This document shows positions 27,096 to 35,980 of a stretch of DNA of 64,000 nucleotides, in pieces. Both the position numbers and the translations under genes were made by a program. Every line of letters starts with the position of its first letter. Position 1 is the stretch's first letter. Below the pieces are notes generated by a model that ran no database searches, was not told the DNA's origin, and was given only the letters and a program-made list of their open reading frames with translations. The stretch is taken from NCBI GenBank assembly GCA_035623075.1, contig DASPUC010000043.1:1-64000 (forward strand), read 5' to 3'. The DNA is from Nitrospiraceae bacterium. GTDB taxonomy: Bacteria; Nitrospirota; Nitrospiria; Nitrospirales; Nitrospiraceae.

Positions 27096-27338
27096 TCATC
27101 CGGCTGGTCCAACGGTCGTCCCGACGCCAGAGGTCTGCGACATGCCTGGCGCAGCTGCAGGAGGCTGAGGGGCCGGGACCGTCGTTGCTCCCCCAGTTCC
27201 CACATCGTGGACCGCCGGCTGCAGATTCGCCTGTGATTGATTCTGTGGGTTCGGCGGTGGCGTTTGGGCGACAGAGGGAGTGATGAACTGGCTCGCGAAA
27301 ATTCCAGCTACCAGAGGAAGAGGCCGGATTTGGCTCAT
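27096..27338 (-). CDS. Small proline-rich secreted protein (tentative)
   Basis: About 80 residues from ATG 27338 or 27344. A basic start and hydrophobic stretch (PLPLVAGIFASQFITPSVAQ) look like a signal peptide with cleavage after SVA, and the mature part is low-complexity (TPPPNPQNQSQ, VPAPQPPAAAPG). No family. A competing plus-strand frame exists at 27017-27283, but lacks any protein-like feature. The signal peptide is the main support. Confidence 0.42.
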   Translation of the reverse strand: MSQIRPLPLVAGIFASQFITPSVAQTPPPNPQNQSQANLQPAVHDVGTGGATTVPAPQPPAAAPGMSQTSGVGTTVGPAG

Positions 27339-27483
27339 TTCCATTTCCGCGCAGCGTTCCCTCACTTCACGGAAAAACCCATGCGGCAGGAGGCGGCTAC
27401 GCAGTTTCCACATTCCGCGCTATACTTTCTGTAGCATTCGTCTCATACGGTGTCATTTCGATCGACCACGCCGAGGAGGGGTT

Positions 27484-27648
27484 ATGGGACAGACAGCCTC
27501 GTACTGTAGTGACTGTTATAACAAGGCCGGCAGAACCCAGGACGCCGACATCAAGGCTGCGGAAGGAGCCGGCAAGACCCCCATGACGACGCAAGGCACC
27601 TGCTGCAAATGCAATAAGGCTACCATCGTCGTCTATTATGACAAATAG
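27484..27648 (+). CDS. 54-residue Cys-rich zinc-ribbon microprotein
   Basis: GAGGAGGGG immediately before ATG 27484 is a strong ribosome site. The protein has CSDC (C8, C11) and CCKC (about 40-43) pairs separated by about 30 residues, and ends ATIVVYYDK. The pattern fits a rubredoxin-like or zinc-ribbon knuckle pair. It converges on the topoisomerase VI A gene with 9 bp between stops. Function unknown; expression as a free-standing gene is likely because no plus-strand gene is adjacent. Confidence 0.78.
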   Translation: MGQTASYCSDCYNKAGRTQDADIKAAEGAGKTPMTTQGTCCKCNKATIVVYYDK

Positions 27649-27657
27649 GACGAGGTT

Positions 27658-28764
27658 CTAGTCCAGCCAATCCTTCTCTTTTAACTTTCGGGGCAGATAC
27701 TTCTTCGTGAGATACTGAAAGTCCTTGTTGGCCAAGGCGTCGAGTTCGTACTTCAACCCGCTCGTAAGCATCCGCTTGATTTCCGTCTGCCAGGCAGGCT
27801 TCTGGAACCACTGATAGTTCATCAGTTCCTTGGCACGCGTGATGTCCTTCTCGTTGAGCTTGATGCCGACATTGCGGGGCAACTCGTACCGTTCAGGATC
27901 TGCACTCGAAAAACCGATGAATTTCGCCTTGGGGATGGCCATACGCTGACTCTCGAACGCTAAATTGATTGACCCCTGTTTGATCACTGAATAAATGTAG
28001 TAGCCCCAAGGATCGTTATCCACCAGGACATAGACCGGAAGCCGGTGTTCTTCGTGGAGCCGCCGAGCCAAGCGCCGGACCCCTCGAGGCGGTTGGCCAT
28101 TACCCGTCAGTAACACGCAATTGTACCGCCGCCAGAATTTATCTTCTGAGAGGCGGTTCCACTGTGTCCCCTTTTCCACGAGCAACACGAAATCAGCCGT
28201 GCAGCGACGGATCTCCACATATTCCGGCTCAACAATCGAGGGCACCGAATAGCCGCCTTTTCCTAATTTGGCGCAATCGACACGGTCACCATCATCTCCG
28301 AGGACGAGGGGACCCACGACACTCCCGCCGTTTTCAGCCCGGACATGGAGCTCTTCTCGTAAGGCCTCTACCGACACCTCCAAATCCTCGATGACAGGGT
28401 CCGATTCATCCTGTGTATCGAAGGTATTCTCGTGCGAGTTTTTTATCGTATGCTTGGTCCGATAATAAATTTCTCTGAGCGACGTCGTGAGATCCGACCG
28501 CTGGAGCTCCGTTAACGCGTCCGCGACCAAGATCGTCTGCATGAACTTCTTCGTCATCCCCACGTTGAAAAACGAGCGCGCTTGTTTCTTGTTCCCCATT
28601 TCGATCATGCCCTTGCGCGGATTGAACGAGACGTTCGAGAGCGCACGAATGGGGATCGCCAACGTCGGGTCTTTCGAGCGGTTTGCCGCGCTGATGACCA
28701 GGTCGGCGAGGCCAATCAGCTTTTTTGCGACGGCACCATTGTGCCTGTGTTTAGTCTTCGTCAT
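27658..28764 (-). CDS. top6A: DNA topoisomerase VI subunit A (Spo11-like)
   Basis: 368 residues, normal for Top6A. The winged-helix 5Y-CAP domain contains TSLREIYYRTKH with the catalytic tyrosine (Y100 or Y101). The Toprim domain follows with the acidic FVLLVEKGTQWNRL and the metal-binding VLVDNDPWGYYIYSV (D-x-D). Length and motif order match archaeal enzymes and exclude the small Mini-A proteins. It forms an A2B2 type IIB topoisomerase with the upstream gene, cutting both strands with 2-base overhangs. Starts 6 bp after the top6B stop, the archaeal gene order. Presence in a bacterium suggests ancient transfer, although codon use is like that of the neighbours. Confidence 0.94.
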   Translation of the reverse strand: MTKTKHRHNGAVAKKLIGLADLVISAANRSKDPTLAIPIRALSNVSFNPRKGMIEMGNKKQARSFFNVGMTKKFMQTILVADALTELQRSDLTTSLREIYYRTKHTIKNSHENTFDTQDESDPVIEDLEVSVEALREELHVRAENGGSVVGPLVLGDDGDRVDCAKLGKGGYSVPSIVEPEYVEIRRCTADFVLLVEKGTQWNRLSEDKFWRRYNCVLLTGNGQPPRGVRRLARRLHEEHRLPVYVLVDNDPWGYYIYSVIKQGSINLAFESQRMAIPKAKFIGFSSADPERYELPRNVGIKLNEKDITRAKELMNYQWFQKPAWQTEIKRMLTSGLKYELDALANKDFQYLTKKYLPRKLKEKDWLD

Positions 28765-28770
28765 AGCGTG

Positions 28771-30867
28771 TTACTTCTTCCCTCTGACTTTGTGAACCTT
28801 GCGGGTCTTCTTCGTTATAACCCCCGTTCTCTTGCCGGATTGCGGCTCCCCAGAAAAGAGCGTGAGTTGTGCCGCCTTCCCCTTCGCAGCTTTACCCTGC
28901 TTGCCCGACTTCGCATCAGCTTTGCCTTTCGCCCCCCGTTCAATCGGTTTCTTAATGGGCAGTATATCGACATGGGGGGTATCAGCCTTTGGTGCTGCGT
29001 CCTGTGCGAGGGCTTCAGCAGTTTCCACGACTATCGACGCTTCCCCTTCAATCCCTTCTGGCGTAACGATGATCGAATCCGGCAAGCCTTCCGGTCCTCC
29101 ACCGGTTTTTCCGAGCGCCTCGTCTGTCTTCATTCCACCAGTACGCGAGGTCGCAATTTTCTGCAACTGTGCCTTGAGTTTCTCCGTTTTCAGCGTCCCG
29201 CCCTTGAGTCGGTTACAGGCCTCAGCTACTTCCTCGATGTAGAGTTCAAATATATTGCGGCGCCGATACTCACCAGCCGCTCGCTCGCGCCGGCGCAAGA
29301 ACAGCCCCAACCTTCGGCCGCATTCGCGAAGCGCAAGCGTGATCTCTTTCTGAATCTCATCGTAATCGGCGATGGCTTCCTTGCTTTCACTCGTAAAAGG
29401 AACCCACACTGAGGCCATATGGACGAAGATCACCATCGGCCCACCAGGCAGTGCGCCACGCGATTGCGTGACACCGTAATTTTTCCAGGTGGTGTTCAAC
29501 ACCGCCTTGAACGTTGAACAGGCGGATTGCTGGTAGAGCAGAGGCACACGGTTCGCATAGCGGATCACGCGGGCGAGTTCTGAATCTTCCTCCTCATGTT
29601 CGCCTTCTGCCTTGGGCATAACTGGCTGTTGGGGTGCCGTTTGGTCTTCCGGCCGGCTGCCATAAGCCAAGCCTGCTTCGATGATGAAAGGATTACCTCG
29701 ATAGACGGCAGGCGGACGACTGACTGCTGTATAGAATTCCCCTTTGATCTGCTTATACAGACCCGACAGAATTGCCTGCTCGCCGATCGGAGCGAGACAG
29801 TTGGTGGGCGGCGCCATGATCTTGGTGGTTTGGATCGTCTTATAGAGCGTTTCAGCCACCTGCCCGTGAATGCCCCGCGGTCTGGTATTGGGCGAGAGCT
29901 TTGCCTGCTTGCACATCTCCACCGCGAGCGCCGGCGATACCCGGCAGAAATCCGACGCCAAAAATCCCGAGAGCGTGTGGCTCTTGGTGTCATGGAGCAT
30001 CTTGAGAAACATGCCGAACTCGATACCGTACGGGTGGGGTTTAATTTCGCGTGGCGAGGGCGGTAATTCTTTATAGGTGCGCGGATAGGTCTTGGTCTCA
30101 TTCTCCGGCGTCAGATAGACCAGCTTTACATGTGGATTGGCAATGAGCGTCTGCTCCAAATACTCGTCAACTGAGGCCCTGCCCTTCTGGTAACGACCCT
30201 CGACCTCGAGCGTGACCTGCGTGCCTCGCGGCTGATCCCATTCAACCTGTTTATTCTCGAATATGCGGGGCTCATTCTTCTTTGTGTCGATCTGTACTTC
30301 AAAGTAGTGCGCCGACGCCCTTGGTCCTGTACGAGAGATAATTTTCACCGGCTTCCCGGTAGTGATTTGCGCATACATGCCCGCTGCGGAGATACCGATC
30401 CCCTGCTGACCGCGACTCATGCGCAAGCGATGGAATTTTGATCCATAGAGGAGTTTGGCAAAAATTTTCGGGATTTGTTGACGGACGATCCCCGGCCCGT
30501 TATCGCCAACTGTAATCCGAAACCTCGTTGCCTGGCTCACCGGCGGAGGTGTTTCGCCGGTCGCAGCGACTTCGAGCTTGACCAGAATATCCGGCAAAAT
30601 ACCGGCCTCTTCACAGGCATCTAGTGCATTATCAACCGCCTCTTTTACACAGGTGAGAAGTGCCTTCCGCGGATTATCGAATCCGAGCAGATGCCGATTC
30701 TTGGTAAAAAATTCAGAAACAGAAATTTCCCGCTGCCGCGCACCCATTTCCACGGCGGTCACCGCTTGTGGAAGATTCGCGCGAGCTTTCTTCGGCTCGA
30801 CCGATTCGCTAGCGGATATTGGTGATGTGGATTTCGAATGAGCGAGAGCGGCTTGAGATCTGGCCAT
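28771..30867 (-). CDS. top6B: DNA topoisomerase VI subunit B (GHKL ATPase)
   Basis: 698 residues. The GHKL ATPase motifs are clear: EAVDNALDACEEAGI (N box, Mg ligand), GDNGPGI (G1) and RGQQGIGISAAGMYAQ (G2), followed by the helix-two-turn-helix and the transducer domain with its conserved lysine region (around GALPGGPMVIFVHMASVWVPF). Beyond about residue 585 a 110-residue low-complexity tail rich in Lys, Ala and Gly replaces the C-terminal regions seen in archaeal proteins. Start ATG 30867 is preceded by AAGAGGGTGA. It dimerises on ATP to open and close the DNA gate of subunit A, encoded immediately downstream. Confidence 0.94.
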   Translation of the reverse strand: MARSQAALAHSKSTSPISASESVEPKKARANLPQAVTAVEMGARQREISVSEFFTKNRHLLGFDNPRKALLTCVKEAVDNALDACEEAGILPDILVKLEVAATGETPPPVSQATRFRITVGDNGPGIVRQQIPKIFAKLLYGSKFHRLRMSRGQQGIGISAAGMYAQITTGKPVKIISRTGPRASAHYFEVQIDTKKNEPRIFENKQVEWDQPRGTQVTLEVEGRYQKGRASVDEYLEQTLIANPHVKLVYLTPENETKTYPRTYKELPPSPREIKPHPYGIEFGMFLKMLHDTKSHTLSGFLASDFCRVSPALAVEMCKQAKLSPNTRPRGIHGQVAETLYKTIQTTKIMAPPTNCLAPIGEQAILSGLYKQIKGEFYTAVSRPPAVYRGNPFIIEAGLAYGSRPEDQTAPQQPVMPKAEGEHEEEDSELARVIRYANRVPLLYQQSACSTFKAVLNTTWKNYGVTQSRGALPGGPMVIFVHMASVWVPFTSESKEAIADYDEIQKEITLALRECGRRLGLFLRRRERAAGEYRRRNIFELYIEEVAEACNRLKGGTLKTEKLKAQLQKIATSRTGGMKTDEALGKTGGGPEGLPDSIIVTPEGIEGEASIVVETAEALAQDAAPKADTPHVDILPIKKPIERGAKGKADAKSGKQGKAAKGKAAQLTLFSGEPQSGKRTGVITKKTRKVHKVRGKK

Positions 30868-31296
30868 TCACCCTCTTAGGAATCAGCGCGGATAAATTGC
30901 GCAGCATTGTACACAGATTGATGAGCAGAGTGAACCATCAGCAAAACAATATTGTGTTCGTTGTATGAAGTTGATGAGTGGTGAGAATTATGGGTGGGAG
31001 GAGCACGCACCTAACCGAGGACGATCAGGTACGGCGGAGATCGCGGGAGGACTTTAGGCTTCCCAGTACAAGCTGGTCCTGCACACCATCCTCAGCGCTC
31101 GATCCCCTGATGAACCATATTCCCTCGGGGCGTTTTCTCCTCCCACAAGCTCACGATAGCCCCCTACCTCGAGCGAGTCAAGCTTTCGTTGTTGTCGACT
31201 CTGGAGACTCCCCTTGTGGGAGCTTGACGAAGAGGCCTACAATTTGTCACAAGCAATCCGTCCGACGATCCGCCACCCTCACCAAGGAGGTACGTT
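30868..31296. other. Divergent spacer between top6B and the GYD gene, with a 10-bp inverted repeat
   Basis: CTCCCACAAG (31140-31149) and CTTGTGGGAG (31213-31222) are exact reverse complements, 63 bases apart. The right arm overlaps a TTGTGG (31214-31219) that, with TACAAT at 31238-31243 (18-base spacer), could be a weak promoter for the GYD gene. A 156-codon plus-strand frame across the region lacks protein-like features and is not called. Confidence 0.45.
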
Positions 31297-31605
31297 ATGC
31301 CAACCTACGTCAGCCTCGTGAAATTCACCCAGCATGGCCTTCAAACTATGAAGGACAAGGGAATCGAGCGAGCCGAGATGGTGAAGGAAAACGCGCACGC
31401 GCTCGGCGGCAAGCTGGTCCAGGCCTACTACTGTCTCGGAGAGTATGACGTCGTCGCGGTCTGGGAATTTCCTGACAACAAAACAGCCATGAAGGCGGCT
31501 GTGTTGAACGCGGCGATCGGCCACATTCAGATTACGACTATGCCGGCAGTCGGTCGGGACGAATGGAAAAAGCTTCTACAGGAGACTCTGGGGAAAAGAC
31601 GATGA
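31297..31605 (+). CDS. GYD-domain protein
   Basis: 102 residues. MPTYVSLVKFTQHG, GGKLVQAYYCLGEYDVVAVWEFPD and the helix-strand ending fit the GYD family (dimeric alpha/beta ferredoxin-like fold; the name-giving motif is here GEYD). AAGGAGGTACGTT before ATG 31297 is a near-ideal ribosome site. The family has no settled function. A strong hairpin follows the gene. Confidence 0.9.
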   Translation: MPTYVSLVKFTQHGLQTMKDKGIERAEMVKENAHALGGKLVQAYYCLGEYDVVAVWEFPDNKTAMKAAVLNAAIGHIQITTMPAVGRDEWKKLLQETLGKRR

Positions 31606-31628
31606 CACAGTGATGCAGAGCTTTCTCT

Positions 31629-31661
31629 TCGGCACGGGATTGCTCGTCGGTCCCGTGCCGA
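31629..31661. terminator. Strong hairpin between convergent genes
   Basis: TCGGCACGGGA (31629-31639) and TCCCGTGCCGA (31651-31661) are exact complements, an 11-bp stem with an 11-base loop, between the ends of the GYD gene and the convergent lipoprotein gene. It lacks a T run on either side, so it may stop transcription imperfectly or protect both 3' ends. Confidence 0.6.
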
Positions 31662-31697
31662 GCTACACATGCCTAAACAAATGTGGAACCTGTTGCG

Positions 31698-32312
31698 CTA
31701 GCGAAGTTTGAGGACTTTCCCGTCAAGCTTCGTATCGGCGAGGAACCGTTCGAAGTTCCTGTCATAAAGGTCATTCAACAATTCTTCGGCGTCATCGGGA
31801 TCAAACCAGAAGACGGTGTCGCTGCCAACCCCTGAGACGGTCTCGCGGACCTTACTGCCATCGGCGGCGTTGTCCGCCTGAAGGACCATCTTGTTCCGCC
31901 CGGTCAGGGCAGTATGGGCAATCCCGCTCTTGGCATCGACGGCGACTTCGAGCAGTTTGCCCGTAATCGTAATGTCGGCCCCGGAGCCGCTGCTGGCGAA
32001 CGCCGCTTGCCACCCTTTCTGCTTTAAGTAGTCTGCAAAAGCACGGGCACTCGCCTCTCCTACTGTGCCACTCGGCAAGGCGAAGGTGCTTTCCCCACCC
32101 CAGAGATGCTGACGAGTCCCGAGCTTCGACCGATCGATCCGGTCATCCTGGAATGGAACAACAGCCACCTTTACGGCCGGGGCAGCCGGAGGCTTCGCTT
32201 CCGTAGCGGGCTTGGTGCTGATCTTCACGTCTATCTTCTCACCTTGAGCAGCACAGCCGCTGATGACGACAGAAGTAAGTACGCAGACGCCGATGAGTAA
32301 ATTCCTCTTCAC
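31698..32312 (-). CDS. Lipoprotein, YajG-like
   Basis: 204 residues starting at GTG 32312 with GGAGGAACAC upstream. Signal sequence and lipobox VISGC (Cys near 20). The mature protein opens with a KVAVVPFQDDR strand, then WGGESTFALPSGTVGEAS, and ends NDLYDRNFERFLADTKLD. The pattern (early VxPFxD, later ADITITGKLLEV) resembles the YajG-type uncharacterised lipoproteins. Located 57 bp after pal in the same direction. Outer-membrane location is inferred. Confidence 0.78.
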   Translation of the reverse strand: MKRNLLIGVCVLTSVVISGCAAQGEKIDVKISTKPATEAKPPAAPAVKVAVVPFQDDRIDRSKLGTRQHLWGGESTFALPSGTVGEASARAFADYLKQKGWQAAFASSGSGADITITGKLLEVAVDAKSGIAHTALTGRNKMVLQADNAADGSKVRETVSGVGSDTVFWFDPDDAEELLNDLYDRNFERFLADTKLDGKVLKLR

Positions 32313-32369
32313 GTGTTCCTCCTTGCGATAACGTGACAGGTATCCTCCGACTTGTTGGCAAGCTGACGG

Positions 32370-32984
32370 TCACTTTGCGACGAAATGTGCGCGTCGGTTC
32401 CGCTGATAACAACTTTCTGTTTGTTCATTACAGACCGGCCTGTTTTCTCCATAGCTGATGATCTGCAACTGTGAACCGGTTGTGCCGAGATCTTCGAGAT
32501 AGCGCTTCGCAGACCGCGCACGCTTTTCACCAAGGACCAGATTGTAGGCCTGTGTGCCCCGCTCATCGCAATGGCCCTCGATAAGCACGTTTTGGCCTTT
32601 ATGCGCACGGATCCACCGCGCATTCTGCTCCATCGCCTGTACCCCGTCGGCTCGCACGGTAAACCGATCGTAATCGAAGAAGATGTCCTGTAGTTCGCTC
32701 CCCCCTGGTCCTCCTGCCATCCCGCCACCTCCAGGACCGCCACCGGGTACCCCTGCTTGCCCTTGACCGCCAGGAGTAGCGCGAGCAGCCTCCATCCCGC
32801 CCGGCGTCGCCGGTCCGCCCGCCGCGGCCGGTGTCGATGGCGCAGCCGCGATTGGCTCAGGTTTGATCCGTTCGGAAGCTGTGTCTCCGGACGAGGACGT
32901 GACTTTCTTGCCGCACCCGACGGCGAGCATGAGCGCTACAACGCTGAGAGATAGAACGGAGCTGATGTTTACCCATCGTTTCAC
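32370..32984 (-). CDS. pal: Peptidoglycan-associated lipoprotein Pal
   Basis: 204 residues from GTG 32984, preceded by AAAAGGAGGGTAACCT. Lipobox LAVGC. A long low-complexity spacer (about 45-95) is rich in Gly, Pro and Ala, longer than in E. coli Pal. The OmpA-like domain has IFFDYDRFTVRADGV, LIEGHCDERGTQAYNLVLGEKRA and YGENRPVC, retaining the aspartate and arginine that bind diaminopimelate. It tethers the outer membrane to peptidoglycan. No tolB or tolA is next to it. Confidence 0.92.
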   Translation of the reverse strand: MKRWVNISSVLSLSVVALMLAVGCGKKVTSSSGDTASERIKPEPIAAAPSTPAAAGGPATPGGMEAARATPGGQGQAGVPGGGPGGGGMAGGPGGSELQDIFFDYDRFTVRADGVQAMEQNARWIRAHKGQNVLIEGHCDERGTQAYNLVLGEKRARSAKRYLEDLGTTGSQLQIISYGENRPVCNEQTESCYQRNRRAHFVAK

Positions 32985-33136
32985 AGGTTACCCTCCTTTT
33001 GCCGGCCCATTCGGCCGGACCCCAATGAAAATCGATGCTGGATGATGGAATACCCCTTTTGGACCGCGAAATCAACCCACTTTCTTTCAACGTGGGTGGG
33101 TTGCATCCCTGGCACGTTTTCGCTACGGTACGACCG

Positions 33137-34780
33137 ATGATTCTCCCCGGCATTTCTCGCACGCATGGGTTGTTGCTTGCCGGTGTCAGCGGAATTCTCC
33201 TTCCCTTCTGCTTTCCTAGGTTCGATTTCAGCCTGTTGCCTTGGATTGCGTTGATCCCCCTCCACTTCGCGATTGAGGGAAGGCGAAAATCCCAGGCCTT
33301 CTGGACCGGCTGGTTGGCTGGCACGATCGGCTTTACCGGCATTATGGCCTGGGTTGTGACCGCGATGCACCTCTATGGCAAGGTACCTCTTGCGATCAGC
33401 TATGCCATTCTATTGTTGCTTGCCGCCTACCTGGGTCTCTACGTCGGCATCTACGGGGCAGGCCTGGTCTGGTTTCGCGGCCTCATCCCTCGATACGGTC
33501 TGTTCCTCGCACCATGTCTCTGGGTAAGCTTGGAGCTGCTGCGCACCCATTTACTCAGTGGATTACCGTGGGCATTACTCGGCTATTCGCAATATCGGCA
33601 GATTGACCTGATTCAGTTCGCCGACCATACCGGCGTCTACGGAGTTTCGTTCGTCATCGTGTTGGTAAATGTGGCACTCGCCGAACTGATGCTCTGGCTC
33701 ATGCCGCTTTTTCGAGGATTTCGTCCTGCGGCCTTGCCCTGGGAACTCATGACCGCTGCTGCCCTACTTTTGATACTGGCATGGAGCTATGGACTCTGGC
33801 TGTCGACTGGTACGCCGTTATCCGACGTGGCCCGCACCTCGCTCTCGGTGGGGGTGGAGCAACCTAACATCGATCAGGCTGTGAAATGGGATACGGCTTA
33901 TCGCGAGGAAACCCTCCGGCGATACGAAAATCTGATGGCCAGGCTGGATACTTCCTCTGATCTCGTGGTCTGGCCGGAAGCCGCCACTCCGTTCCTGTTC
34001 GAACGGGAGCCGGAATATCAGCTGCGACTGATCGCACTGGCTGATCGGGCTCACGCCTCCCTGCTGTTTGGAAGCCCTGCGCTCCGGTACTACCCCGATC
34101 GACGTCCCTATCTCTTGAACAGCGCCTTTCTCCTGTCTCCCGAGGGTCACCTGGTCGGTCGATACGACAAGCAACACCTCGTGCCGTTCGGGGAATACAT
34201 TCCCTTGAAATCGTCACTGTTGTTTTTTCTTGATAAGTTGGTCGAGGGGATCGGAGACTTTGAGCCGGGTCCCGGCCCGACGATTCTGTCGGTACACCCA
34301 CAATCACGTTCGAGCGGGCCAACGAGTGAGACTTCGTCCGTTAAACCGGTGAAGTTTGGGGTGCTGATTTGCTACGAGGTAATTTTCCCAGACTTGGTCC
34401 GACGCCTGGCGGCGAATGGTGCCGAATTCTTTGTAACCATCACGAACGATGCGTGGTTCGGCGACTCGTCGGCGCCGGCGCAACATTTTTCCATGGTGGT
34501 CTTCCGGTCAGTGGAAAACCACTTGTCCTTTGCCCGTTCGGCGAATACCGGGATCTCGGGGTTCATCGATCCGTTCGGCCGTATCGTCGAAGCAACTCCC
34601 ATCTTTACGGAACAGACGTTACAGGGGCGTCTTCAAACGTGGGCCCCCCGGACTTTTTACAGCCGCCATGGCGATGTGTTTGCTTACGGCTGTGTTATAC
34701 TCTGCGCGCTCGTGTGGCTGTACGGGATCTTTCGGGCAAAAGGCCCGGAGCACGGGACCGTGGCTGCCACACCGGTTTAA
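33137..34780 (+). CDS. lnt: Apolipoprotein N-acyltransferase
   Basis: 547 residues from ATG 33137. About seven transmembrane helices in the first 230 residues, then a carbon-nitrogen hydrolase domain with the catalytic triad visible: Glu in VVWPEAATPF, Lys in YDKQHLVPFGEY, Cys in GVLICYEVIFP. A final helix closes the protein (VILCALVWLYGIF). It adds the third acyl chain to lipoproteins, which Lol then exports. The prfB start lies 17 bp downstream, and the run continues through lysS to lolC/D, so lipoprotein and translation genes may share a transcript. Confidence 0.95.
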   Translation: MILPGISRTHGLLLAGVSGILLPFCFPRFDFSLLPWIALIPLHFAIEGRRKSQAFWTGWLAGTIGFTGIMAWVVTAMHLYGKVPLAISYAILLLLAAYLGLYVGIYGAGLVWFRGLIPRYGLFLAPCLWVSLELLRTHLLSGLPWALLGYSQYRQIDLIQFADHTGVYGVSFVIVLVNVALAELMLWLMPLFRGFRPAALPWELMTAAALLLILAWSYGLWLSTGTPLSDVARTSLSVGVEQPNIDQAVKWDTAYREETLRRYENLMARLDTSSDLVVWPEAATPFLFEREPEYQLRLIALADRAHASLLFGSPALRYYPDRRPYLLNSAFLLSPEGHLVGRYDKQHLVPFGEYIPLKSSLLFFLDKLVEGIGDFEPGPGPTILSVHPQSRSSGPTSETSSVKPVKFGVLICYEVIFPDLVRRLAANGAEFFVTITNDAWFGDSSAPAQHFSMVVFRSVENHLSFARSANTGISGFIDPFGRIVEATPIFTEQTLQGRLQTWAPRTFYSRHGDVFAYGCVILCALVWLYGIFRAKGPEHGTVAATPV

Positions 34781-34797
34781 GGCGAAAGGATTCGTCC

Positions 34798-35941
34798 ATG
34801 CTGGATGAGATACGGCTTCGCATTCGAGCGGTCGGCGATCAAGTTTCGGAACTCCGGGGGCATCTTTGACCTCGCCCGCATGACGACCGAGCTCACCCAA
34901 TTGGAAGGTCAAACCGCACAGCCGGAATTCTGGAGCAACGCCCAGGCCGCCGCTCGAATCAGTCGCAAGAAGGCGGCACTCGAACGGGAGATCCAACAGT
35001 GGCGCGACATCGAGAGCAAATTGAGCGATCTCGGGGCGCTGCTGGAACTGGCCGAAGAAAGCGGCGATCCCTCGCTTGAACGAGAACTTGCCACCGAACT
35101 GAATCAGTTTGAACCAAGGCTGGCGTCCCTTCGTGTGGAATTGCTCCTCTCCGGCGAATTGGACCCCAACAACGCGATCTTGGCCATTCATCCAGGCGCC
35201 GGTGGCACGGAATCACAAGACTGGGCACAGATGCTTCTTCGCATGTATGTGCGATGGGCCGAGCGTAAGAAGTTCAAAGTCGAAACCCTCGATCTGCTCT
35301 CCGGCGAAGAGGCGGGTGTGAAAAGTGTCACCCTCTCGATCACGGGACCCTATGCCTATGGATATCTCAAAGCCGAGGCGGGCGTCCATCGGCTCGTACG
35401 GATATCACCGTTTGATGCGAATAAGAGGCGGCACACATCGTTCGCATCGGTATTTGTGTACCCGGAAATCAATGAAGATGTCGACGTCGTGATCGAAGAT
35501 AAGGACCTCAAGATCGATACGTTCCGGGCCGGCGGCGCCGGCGGCCAGAACGTCAATAAGGTTGAGACGGCGATCCGCATTACGCACCTCCCAACCGGCA
35601 TCGTGGTCCAATGTCAGAACGAACGGTCCCAGCTCCAGAATCGCAACGGTGCGATGAAGATCCTCAAAGCGCGTCTCTATGAACTGGAGCAGAAGAAAAA
35701 AGAAGCGGAGTTCAACGCCATTGTCGGAGAAAAGAAAGACATTGCCTGGGGAAGCCAGATCCGGTCCTATGTATTTCAACCCTATCAGATGGTGAAGGAT
35801 CACCGCACCGGTTACGAAGTGGGAAACGTGGCCTCGGTCATGGATGGCGATGTGGATGGGTTCATCGAGGCCTATTTGAAGATGAAGCTCACGAAAGGAA
35901 GCACTCAGCTGTCAGCCATCAGTGAACCCGACGACCTTTAA
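34798..35941 (+). CDS. prfB: Peptide chain release factor 2 with programmed +1 frameshift
   Basis: Translation begins at ATG 34798 ([15 protein letters not shown]), reads 23 codons to CTT 34864-34866 and meets an in-frame TGA at 34867-34869. A +1 shift at CTT-TGA-C continues as [11 protein letters not shown] to the stop at 35939-35941, giving about 380 residues. The GGQ tripeptide (about 248-250, in [12 protein letters not shown]) triggers peptide release; RF2 reads UAA and UGA and controls its own synthesis through the shift. The last residues ([12 protein letters not shown]) are encoded by an AGCTGTCAGCCATCAG-type repeat and differ from usual RF2 ends. lysS follows 39 bp later, as in E. coli. 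Confidence 0.96.
34856..34870 (+). promoter_or_regulatory. prfB: RF2 programmed frameshift signal
   Basis: GGGGG (34856-34860), a three-base spacer, then CTT TGA C (34864-34870). This matches the E. coli prfB arrangement of a Shine-Dalgarno-like run, slippery CUU and poorly read UGA-C. Low RF2 lets the ribosome shift; high RF2 stops it. Confidence 0.93.
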
Positions 35942-35958
35942 ATACTGAAGGCTGATAG
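35909..35958. repeat. Imperfect inverted repeat of the TCAGCCATCAG family across the prfB end
   Basis: CTGTCAGCCATCAGTG (35909-35924) faces TACTGAAGGCTGATAG (35943-35958), complementary at 13 of 16 positions. It spans the prfB stop codon. The same unit recurs in the trp spacers at 46056-46100 and 46713-46752. Confidence 0.65.
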
Positions 35959-35980
35959 CGAAGACCCCTCTGCCATTTGT

